In this document: positions 16,133 through 23,022 of the stretch, one piece after another
How the letters are laid out: each line of letters starts with the position of its first letter
How positions within the stretch are numbered: the stretch's first letter is position 1
NCBI GenBank assembly: GCA_030537935.1
Contig: JAUNUY010000002.1
Location: forward strand, 62,001 to 126,000
Direction of reading: 5' to 3'
Origin: Eubacteriales bacterium
GTDB taxonomy: Bacteria; Bacillota; Clostridia; Lachnospirales; Lachnospiraceae
Length of the DNA: 64,000 nt
Made by a program: the position numbers and the translations under genes
Notes under the pieces: model-generated
Databases searched by the model: none
What the model saw: only the letters and a program-made list of their open reading frames with translations
What the model was told of the DNA's origin: nothing

Positions 16133-16829
16133 GCTTGCCTCCGAATCTGCCGTCCGGCGTCTGGTCAATATCATCCACGATTTTACCATATTCCAGTATG
16201 ATTTTCCGTTCCGCCTCATCACCGACTTCCGGATCATGGGTTACGACCACGATGGTCGACCCCTCCTTGTGCAGTTCCTTCAAAATGTCGATAACCATCT
16301 TTTCATTGGCCTCGTCCAAGTTACCCGTCGGCTCGTCCGCCAGAATGATTTCCGGATGGTTGATGAGCGCCCGCGCAATGCAGACACGCTGTTGTTCACC
16401 ACCGGAAAGCTGGTTGGGCAAATGCTTCGCACGGTCTTTAAGACCCACCTTTTCCAAGGCCGCCATGGCTTCTTCCTCATCGGGCATGCTGTGGTAGTAT
16501 TGCGCCACCATCACGTTTTCCAACGCGGTCAGATAGCCGATGAGATGAAATTGCTGAAAAATCAGGCCAATCTTTTCACGCCGTATGGTCGTCAAATTCT
16601 TCGCCGATTCTTTCGCGATGTCCTGGCCGTCGATACACACTTGGCCCAGAGAGGGACGATCCATGCAGCCGATAATATTCATCATCGTCGTTTTACCGGA
16701 ACCGGAGGAACCCATGATGGCCAGCCAGTCGCCCTCGCAGACCGTCAGATTGATATCCGACAAGGCCTTTAATTCCCCGTAGATTTTGGAAATACCTTTT
16801 AATTCCAATAATGGTCTTCTATCGTTCAT
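16119..16829 (-). CDS. ABC transporter ATP-binding protein (MacB/LolD type), first set
   Basis: 236 residues with Walker A 'GSSGSGKTT', Q-loop 'IFQQFHL', signature 'LSGGEQQR', Walker B 'IILADEPTGNLD' and 'VTHDPEVG'. It follows two MacB-like permease genes with a 1-bp gap and corresponds in position to Cj1663 of the Campylobacter FTR1-P19 locus (established comparison by gene order; similarity not computed). Inferred to drive the heterodimeric permease pair. SD GGAGAG before ATG 16829. Confidence 0.93.
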   Translation of the reverse strand: MNDRRPLLELKGISKIYGELKALSDINLTVCEGDWLAIMGSSGSGKTTMMNIIGCMDRPSLGQVCIDGQDIAKESAKNLTTIRREKIGLIFQQFHLIGYLTALENVMVAQYYHSMPDEEEAMAALEKVGLKDRAKHLPNQLSGGEQQRVCIARALINHPEIILADEPTGNLDEANEKMVIDILKELHKEGSTIVVVTHDPEVGDEAERKIILEYGKIVDDIDQTPDGRFGGKREKE

Positions 16830-16830
16830 C

Positions 16831-18060
16831 TTACTCTCCTCTCAACACCAGCGCCGGCTCAATGCGTACCGCAGATCGAACCGGAATAACGCAGGCGATG
16901 GCCGTAATCACCATGGACACCACAATCGTAATTGGAATAAGTCCCCACTGGAATGCCACGGCCCGACCGAACACGCTCAGGCTGACATTCTGTGCAAACA
17001 GAAAGCCCAGTATGACGCCGAATACGCCGCCGAAAAATCCGAGCATGGCCCCCTCGCTTACAAACTCCTTGACGATTTCACGATTCAGTGCACCGAGTGC
17101 CTTCTTCAAACCGATTTCACGTCGCCGCTCCGTGACGACGGCCATCATCGTCGTCGTTACGGAAATCATGGTCAGAATCAATACGACCACCGTAACGATG
17201 TATACCAACGCCTGTAACTTACCCAGCACCACGTCCTGTGACTGCGTCACGCGCAGAACGGGTCGCGCGGAAATTCCATCCAGATTTTTCTGAATATCTT
17301 CCGCAACCCGGTCCAAATGTTCGCGGTCCGCCTCAATGGAACATTCTACGATGTCCACGCGGTACTGATCCTCCAACATCTCGTTCAATACGTTGATGTC
17401 CATGAAGATAAAGTTTTCCTCTTCACCGCCGGTCGTCACGATGCCGCCGATGGTAAAGCGCCGCGTATAAGTATCGTCCGCCACCGGTTCTTCCTTCTGT
17501 GAGGCCTCATGACGGCGTGCCACTTCTTTACTGTCGTCGGTAATGGAGGTCGCCTCCGTCGTCTTTCCGTATTTCGGGCCCGTAACTTCAATCTCGTCCC
17601 CGACACCCAGGTTCATTGTCTTGGCAATCTCCTTGCCGACCATGACGAGGTCGTCGTGACCGTTCCCGACCCATTCGCCGTCGATATACCAAAACGGCGA
17701 ATTCTTTTTTGCCTCCTCCATATCCGTACCGGCCAGCACGTACGGGTGCTCATGCACGTTCGTCGTTTGATAACGATAGGGTGCCATACCCACGATTTGA
17801 CCTTCCGGAATGGATTTCCGTGCCGTCTCAACATCCGACTTCGACAGTTTTTCCTTCTCACCCGCCGGCAAGAGGACCATATTTGCACCGTAGGAACGGA
17901 ATTCCTTACCCAACTGACGCGGAATATCATAGTATATGGTGACCAAACCCGAAAGGATGGTCGCACCGATGGCAACGGCCAGAATGGCTACCAGGAAGCG
18001 GGAACGACGTCGAAAGAGGGAACTGAACAACATCTTAAAAAACATTCTATTTCTTTTCAT
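16831..18060 (-). CDS. FtsX/MacB-type ABC permease of the FTR1-P19 system (B)
   Basis: 409 residues: N-terminal helix (about 17-40), extracytoplasmic domain (about 45-280) and three C-terminal helices with the coupling motif 'TERRREIGLKKALGALNRE'. The insertion around residues 170-205 is rich in charged residues. It is one of two adjacent, distinct permeases that probably form a heterodimer. SD AGGAGA before ATG 18060; the next gene starts one base after its stop. Homologues in Campylobacter (Cj1661/Cj1662) and E. coli (FetDE-like) sit in the same order. Confidence 0.92.
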   Translation of the reverse strand: MKRNRMFFKMLFSSLFRRRSRFLVAILAVAIGATILSGLVTIYYDIPRQLGKEFRSYGANMVLLPAGEKEKLSKSDVETARKSIPEGQIVGMAPYRYQTTNVHEHPYVLAGTDMEEAKKNSPFWYIDGEWVGNGHDDLVMVGKEIAKTMNLGVGDEIEVTGPKYGKTTEATSITDDSKEVARRHEASQKEEPVADDTYTRRFTIGGIVTTGGEEENFIFMDINVLNEMLEDQYRVDIVECSIEADREHLDRVAEDIQKNLDGISARPVLRVTQSQDVVLGKLQALVYIVTVVVLILTMISVTTTMMAVVTERRREIGLKKALGALNREIVKEFVSEGAMLGFFGGVFGVILGFLFAQNVSLSVFGRAVAFQWGLIPITIVVSMVITAIACVIPVRSAVRIEPALVLRGE

Positions 18061-18071
18061 TGTGCTCTCTC

Positions 18072-19355
18072 CTATCTGCCGTGTAACACTTCCGTCGGCT
18101 TCAACTTCAGCATATACCGAATGGCCGGGATACTGCCCAACATCGTCACCAGTATTACCAGCACGATATCAATGGGAATAACCATTGGCGCCAATTCAAT
18201 ATATGAGCCGAATACCGTCTTACCGATAATCTGCGTAAATCCGATGCCCGCACCGTAACCGAAAATACCGCCGATGAAACCGGTCAAGACGATTTCCGTC
18301 AAGATCAGTCCCACGATGGCCGGTCCCGTGCCGCCCAACGCCTTTATCAGACCGATTTCCGCATTCCGTTCCATAACACTCGCCGTTACCAAGTTGGAAA
18401 TACCCAACGCCGACCCGATGGAACAGAGAATCGTAATCAAAAGCATCAACAACTTCGTCTTATTCAGGATGGAGCCTTCCGACTCCGCCACCTGACGGAT
18501 GGGCTTTGCCACACCGTCCTGTACGACTTCCTGAATCTGATAACAGATTGTACTTACGTAAGCGGTACAGTACCATGTCTCATACTCGTCCGGTTGCAGG
18601 CTCCGCGGATCTTGGGCCGCCTTCTTCGCCAAATCGTTGTCCGGCGTGGTGATGGCAGAAATTTCAATCTTGCTGACCTTTCCGGTCAAGCCCGTCATCT
18701 CCTGGACTGTCGAGAGGTTCGCATACAGACTCTCGTCTTCCGAACTGCCGGCATTAAAGATACCGCGCACGGTTAAATCCCGCGACCCCTTTTTCGTCTT
18801 GAGGTTCAATGTGTCGCCAATTTTGATATTGTCCCGCTGGGCCAATATACTACCGACCATGACCCCGTCGGCATCCTCGGTTTTGAGCCACTCACCGTCA
18901 ACGGTCCACCATGCCTTCATATGAATCATGCCGGTGGTCACTTCTTCCCCCGTCGACAACTTCAGGTATTTGTCGAACCAGGTACCCACCAGGTTGACGC
19001 TCTTTTCCTTATCCTTGATACTCACCTTCGTATCCAGGTACGGAGTGTAATCGACAATATTAAAACCCCAGAAAATCTGCTTTACTTTCGGCAGGTCTTC
19101 TTCCTTTAAAAATTTATCGTTGATGCCCACACCTTCATCCAAGCCGTAAAGGTCCCCCAGAAGCGATGCATCCTTCGGCACGACATTGATGTTCGCACCA
19201 TAGGTTTTCAACTCCTCATTGACCTTGTCCCCTACACCGAGCATGACGTTCATCATGGCGGTCGCAAGAGAAACACCCAATGCGACGGTGAAGGCTATCA
19301 TGAACATTTTGCTTTTTTGCCGCAGCAAGGTGCCGCGAATCATTCTCCAAAACAT
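18072..19355 (-). CDS. FtsX/MacB-type ABC permease of the FTR1-P19 system (A)
   Basis: 427 residues, same FtsX layout as its neighbour: N-terminal helix (about 15-35), large outer domain (about 40-305), then helices around 310-335, 355-380 and 390-415, with 'MERNAEIGLIKALGGTGPAI' as coupling segment. Sequence differs clearly from the downstream permease, supporting a heterodimer. ATG 19355 behind AGGAGG, 8 bp after the DUF2318 gene. Role in iron uptake comes from the conserved gene neighbourhood; the exact transported or released species is unknown in any organism I can name. Confidence 0.92.
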   Translation of the reverse strand: MFWRMIRGTLLRQKSKMFMIAFTVALGVSLATAMMNVMLGVGDKVNEELKTYGANINVVPKDASLLGDLYGLDEGVGINDKFLKEEDLPKVKQIFWGFNIVDYTPYLDTKVSIKDKEKSVNLVGTWFDKYLKLSTGEEVTTGMIHMKAWWTVDGEWLKTEDADGVMVGSILAQRDNIKIGDTLNLKTKKGSRDLTVRGIFNAGSSEDESLYANLSTVQEMTGLTGKVSKIEISAITTPDNDLAKKAAQDPRSLQPDEYETWYCTAYVSTICYQIQEVVQDGVAKPIRQVAESEGSILNKTKLLMLLITILCSIGSALGISNLVTASVMERNAEIGLIKALGGTGPAIVGLILTEIVLTGFIGGIFGYGAGIGFTQIIGKTVFGSYIELAPMVIPIDIVLVILVTMLGSIPAIRYMLKLKPTEVLHGR

Positions 19356-19363
19356 ATAACCTC

Positions 19364-20635
19364 CTACCGAAAGATGTGTTCAAATTTATACAGGGTTTCT
19401 TTTTGAATCCGGATGGTTGCATCCTTGATTTCATAGTCGAACGGAATGGGATTGCATCCACCCTTGAAACCGATGGTTGCCTTGTTCATGACGACGTCGC
19501 ATTTCTTACAGACGACCTCGTCCTTCCGCTCAATATAACCCGCCACACCACAGATTTCGCAAGCATCCAGTCCCAAGCCGTATGCATTGCCCTGCGGCTT
19601 ACGTACGACCAGGAATTTGATTTGATTACCGTTCGGTCCTTTGATGGCGAAACGATGCAGATGTCCGTCCTCTACCATACTCAGAGGAACAATCACCTCA
19701 CTGTCCGTCTCCTCCACCTGCTCGGGCGGTGTTGCCTGTTCTTCCCGCTCGTCATAAGCCTTGACAACCGTACCGATAAGGATGACCGATATTGCCAATG
19801 CACCCGTAAAATAGGACCACCGCCGCTTATTACGCAAACGGGCACGCTCCTTGCGGTACAACGCGCTGTTGGCGAAACTTCCTACCACCTTCCGGTTCCG
19901 GATGATGACGATGAGCGCTGCAATCAGGCAAATAATGACCGAAATGAAAACGCTGTAGTAGTTGAAGCTGACGCCCCAACCCAGAATATGAAAAACTTTC
20001 TTAACCGGAATCAGGCGCAACTTTGCTGCATCACCGATGGCGAGCATGACATAGTGCAGACTGATAACCAGGGTCAGAAGCAGGAAGACACTCTTCGCAA
20101 AACGATGAGACTCCTTTTTACAGAGATGCCGCACGGCGAAAAACCCGAGGACCGTTACCCCGATACCCAGAGCGTAGCCGATGGAACGCATCAGAGACAT
20201 CGTGGAAATGGTCTTCTCTCCAAAATAGACGAACTCCGTCGTGTATCGAATCAACCCGGGACCGACCCGCATGATGAGAAAAGCGGATGTCACGGTTGCC
20301 AGGCCGTTTCGGACGGCAATCATCTTTGCCGACTTCTTCTTGTTCCGAAATTCAATAATCAACCATATAAACAGTAACATAAAGAACAGGCCGGCCAGTA
20401 CCGTCGTCCAACGATGAATCCGGTTAAGCTGAATGTTCATTTTCTTCGGATACAACGTCTTCAGTACGAACTGCGCAATGGCCCCGCACCAACCGACAAG
20501 CCAACCGCCGGTCAGCATCCATTTTGCACTTTTTCTCTTTTCATGGAGAAAGAGTGCCGTCAATACGCCTGTAAATAACAGAAGTTCCGTTAGGTCGTAA
20601 GTTGTAAGAACCAAGTATTTAAGAATTTCTATCAC
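19364..20635 (-). CDS. DUF2318 (Fe-S-containing) membrane protein
   Basis: About 420 residues. Eight or so membrane helices (residues ~10-300) precede an extracytoplasmic domain with the metal/Fe-S ligands 'CEICG' and 'CKKCD' plus 'GGCNPIPF' (about 365-405), the hallmark of DUF2318. It corresponds to Cj1660 of the Campylobacter FTR1-P19 locus and is thought to move electrons or metal across the membrane. The start is odd: the first legal codon, GTG 20635, lies inside the perfect ribosome site GGAGGTGAT, and no ATG/GTG/TTG follows at normal distance. An ATT at 20626 is correctly spaced; TTG 20614 is too far. A terminator at 20652-20675 separates it from the P19 gene, so expression is probably by read-through. 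Confidence 0.9.
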   Translation of the reverse strand: MIEILKYLVLTTYDLTELLLFTGVLTALFLHEKRKSAKWMLTGGWLVGWCGAIAQFVLKTLYPKKMNIQLNRIHRWTTVLAGLFFMLLFIWLIIEFRNKKKSAKMIAVRNGLATVTSAFLIMRVGPGLIRYTTEFVYFGEKTISTMSLMRSIGYALGIGVTVLGFFAVRHLCKKESHRFAKSVFLLLTLVISLHYVMLAIGDAAKLRLIPVKKVFHILGWGVSFNYYSVFISVIICLIAALIVIIRNRKVVGSFANSALYRKERARLRNKRRWSYFTGALAISVILIGTVVKAYDEREEQATPPEQVEETDSEVIVPLSMVEDGHLHRFAIKGPNGNQIKFLVVRKPQGNAYGLGLDACEICGVAGYIERKDEVVCKKCDVVMNKATIGFKGGCNPIPFDYEIKDATIRIQKETLYKFEHIFR

Positions 20636-20651
20636 CTCCGTATAATAAAGG

Positions 20652-20675
20652 AAAAACCCTCCGAAGAGGGTTTTT
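20652..20675 (-). terminator. Intra-operon terminator after the P19-like gene
   Basis: Minus strand: AAAAACCCTC-TTCG-GAGGGTTTTT, a stable UUCG tetraloop hairpin with a T-tract. It sits 11 bp after the P19 stop and about 17 bp before the DUF2318 start. No promoter is evident between, so it likely attenuates the downstream genes relative to P19. Confidence 0.8.
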
Positions 20676-20686
20676 CATGCGGCTGA

Positions 20687-21424
20687 TTATTGCCACTGTT
20701 CAGCGTAAGACCAGTCGAATTCATGTGTTAACTCTTTGTAGAATTCTTCGTATTCTTTCTTGCCGCCCTTTGCACCGTCGACGCCGGTTTCGTCGTCAAT
20801 ATGCAACAGATATTCCGACGGGGGAACGATTGTAAGCTTCAACTTATACTGTTCGCCGTCTTTCAATGCTTCTTTCTTGATGTTACCGCCGTAATGCGGT
20901 CCGTCGGAAGCGTTCATCGGCATGAATACGCCTTCGTCCGTCGTCTTGCCGTCTTTATCAACGATTTCATACTTAACGGTCAGGTACGGTACCCAAGCAC
21001 CTTCCAGCTCACCGTCTTCACCTTCTTCAGGCGCACCGAAACCGAATGCCTGCGATTTTTCCGGGAGCAGATGGATGTCTGCTTCCAAGTGACAAGCGGA
21101 ATCTTCCTTGCTTGTTCCCGCAGCCTGTTTCGGATACATATCAACCGGTTGGAAATAAACCGGTGCAACCACGTACGGGCCGAGTTCGATTTGATCCGCT
21201 ACCGGAAACTCTTCAAAACCGGATTCGCCCGGCTTTTCAGCTTGCTTTTCGGGCTCATCTTTTTTATCTTCCGCCTTATCTTTAGCTTCTTCTTTTTTGT
21301 CGTCTTCTTTTTTGGTTGTTTCCGTTTTCTTGTCATCCGTCTTCGTTTCACCGCAACCGGTTAAGCCGAGACTCAGTCCCATAACACCAACCATGGCCAA
21401 AGCCAACAATCTTAATTTTCTCAT
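20687..21424 (-). CDS. P19/Tp34-type periplasmic iron-binding lipoprotein
   Basis: 245 residues. Signal peptide with lipobox 'LTGC' (Cys24), a 40-residue Lys/Glu/Asp-rich tether, then a P19-fold domain. Conserved features include 'VYFQPVDMYP' with the Met metal ligand, 'CHLEADIHLLP' with His ligands, and 'MPMNASDGPHYGGNI'. In Campylobacter P19 and E. coli FetP, such a domain binds Cu/Mn/Fe and helps FTR1 import iron. Here it is a lipoprotein rather than a soluble periplasmic protein. Start ATG 21424 with GGGAGG. It is preceded by a strong promoter holding an 18-bp palindrome and followed by its own terminator. Confidence 0.93.
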   Translation of the reverse strand: MRKLRLLALAMVGVMGLSLGLTGCGETKTDDKKTETTKKEDDKKEEAKDKAEDKKDEPEKQAEKPGESGFEEFPVADQIELGPYVVAPVYFQPVDMYPKQAAGTSKEDSACHLEADIHLLPEKSQAFGFGAPEEGEDGELEGAWVPYLTVKYEIVDKDGKTTDEGVFMPMNASDGPHYGGNIKKEALKDGEQYKLKLTIVPPSEYLLHIDDETGVDGAKGGKKEYEEFYKELTHEFDWSYAEQWQ

Positions 21425-21480
21425 AATACCTCCCAAACTATGCCGATATCGACATACACAATAATGTTATTACATGTTTC

Positions 21481-21509
21481 ATGATAATTAGAGTTCTCTA
21501 ATTTGTCAA
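21481..21509 (-). promoter_or_regulatory. Promoter of the P19-led iron operon
   Basis: Minus strand: -35 TTGACA (21509-21504), 17-bp spacer, -10 TATCAT (21486-21481). The spacer is almost entirely a perfect palindrome (next entry), so a repressor bound there would block polymerase. Confidence 0.85.
21486..21503. promoter_or_regulatory. Palindromic operator in the P19 promoter
   Basis: AATTAGAG-TT-CTCTAATT: perfect 8-bp arms around a 2-bp centre, lying between -35 and -10. The core TTAG-N6-CTAA has the spacing seen in DtxR/IdeR-type iron boxes; it does not match a Fur 19-mer. Repressor identity is inference. Confidence 0.7.
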
Positions 21510-21618
21510 GTCTTATCTACAATTTCTTCATATATCTGCGAACTTTCGTACAATTCAGTACAAAGCGTGCCTTAATATATCGTTGATGTGCGCATTCGGT
21601 GTCCCATTATCCGGGAAT

Positions 21619-22938
21619 TTACGCTTGTGCCTCTTTTTTCAAAGCTGCCTCATGTGCCTTGATACGACGCTTCGTATTTTTCTTGTGCGCAACGTAAATC
21701 CAGACGGCCGCAATCAGAATAATTAACTGCGGTAACAGCGTCTCCGCACGATCGTAGATGCCCAAAAGCTCAAATGTAAAGCCATTCATGATGGGAATGG
21801 TCGTACCACCCGTGATGAGACCGGCCTCGGTTAACTCGAATACACCTTTGCCGACAAAGGAAATACACATTACAAATAACAAGATACTCGTAAAGGCAAA
21901 GAACGGCTTGAGCGGCAACTGTACCGTCGTAAACCGGAACAGAATCCAGATAACCGCCAGTACAACGACACCGACCACAAATCCCAGAACCGCCATCCCG
22001 ATATCCGTCTTACCGCCGCTGAACGATGCCTGATAGAACAGCACCAGCTCCGCACCCTCACGGAATACCGCGATAAAGGCCGCAAAAATGAGACCGCGTT
22101 GACTCTGCTTATCGATGGACGTGTTGATTTGATCCTGGATATATTCCTTCCACGCCGCTTCATCCGATTTATGCAACATCCAGTTGCTGACGTAAAACAG
22201 GACACCGACGGCAAGGAACATGGTCAAACCTTCCACCAATTCCTGTGAAGCACCGACACCACCCATGATGAATTTAATCACGCCGGCCAGTACGAAGCTG
22301 CAAATGACGGCCGCCAGTACGCCCATGTAGACGCCACGACAAAGATGCTTGTTCCCCGTCTTAATCAAGTACGTTATGATGGCAACCACGACGAGGATGG
22401 CTTCCAGACCCTCACGGAACAGGAGCAGGAAGGATGCCAAAAATGAACGCAATTTCGCTGCACCTTCATCCGCCTGCACGTTCTCCGTACCGTCGATGGC
22501 ACGTCCCACATCATCTTCGGAGTCCGGTGACGCGGCACCGTCCAAGACCATGGCATCACGGAACACCTTATATTTGAGTTGTTGAATCTGTTCCTTCAAC
22601 GCCTCCTTATCCGCATCTTGATGCCCCAGTAAGGAGTGCTTGATGTCACGGAATTGTCCCTCAATATGACCCACCCGCTTTGCGGATATGGCCGTCATGA
22701 CGTTCTTTTCAAAGCCCTGCGTCTCATAGAGCTTGAAATACGCACTGTTCATGTCGTCATGCGCCGTCTGCCATTCATCCTTATCCACATTTTTAATGGC
22801 ATCGTCAAAGAATTCACCCATGGCACGGGCAACATCCTGCCAAGTATCATAGTGATCCTTTGCGGCCATTACGTCCGTGGTGAATACCGTAAACAGCATC
22901 AGTACCATGACAAGCATGGTCATAATTCGTTGCTTCAT
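21619..22938 (-). CDS. FTR1-family iron permease
   Basis: 439 residues. A signal peptide (1-25) and an extracytoplasmic alpha-helical domain (about 26-165) precede the seven-helix FTR1 permease. Both iron-binding REGxE motifs are present: REGLE at 175-179 and REGAE at 293-297. The C-terminal tail is basic and cytoplasmic. Family members (FtrA/Cj1658, FetM, EfeU) import iron with a partner P19 or EfeO. It has its own promoter and lies just upstream of the P19 operon, 180 bp apart with no clear terminator, so read-through is possible. Start ATG 22938 with GAAGGA. Confidence 0.95.
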   Translation of the reverse strand: MKQRIMTMLVMVLMLFTVFTTDVMAAKDHYDTWQDVARAMGEFFDDAIKNVDKDEWQTAHDDMNSAYFKLYETQGFEKNVMTAISAKRVGHIEGQFRDIKHSLLGHQDADKEALKEQIQQLKYKVFRDAMVLDGAASPDSEDDVGRAIDGTENVQADEGAAKLRSFLASFLLLFREGLEAILVVVAIITYLIKTGNKHLCRGVYMGVLAAVICSFVLAGVIKFIMGGVGASQELVEGLTMFLAVGVLFYVSNWMLHKSDEAAWKEYIQDQINTSIDKQSQRGLIFAAFIAVFREGAELVLFYQASFSGGKTDIGMAVLGFVVGVVVLAVIWILFRFTTVQLPLKPFFAFTSILLFVMCISFVGKGVFELTEAGLITGGTTIPIMNGFTFELLGIYDRAETLLPQLIILIAAVWIYVAHKKNTKRRIKAHEAALKKEAQA

Positions 22939-22975
22939 ACGCTTTCCTTCTTTCTATAAAAACATTTCATTTTCA

Positions 22976-23004
22976 ATGTTACCATCTTCTAACGGTTTTG
23001 TAAA
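22976..23004 (-). promoter_or_regulatory. Promoter of the FTR1 gene
   Basis: Minus strand: -35 TTTACA (23004-22999), 17-bp spacer, -10 TAACAT (22981-22976). The spacer contains a TTAGA half-site similar to one arm of the P19 operator. Confidence 0.65.
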
Positions 23005-23022
23005 GGATAACAAGGTTGTTCT

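Noticed and set aside
19376..20377. Plus-strand open frame of about 333 codons within the iron locus
   Set aside because: Antisense to the DUF2318 gene; no ribosome site or recognisable domain.
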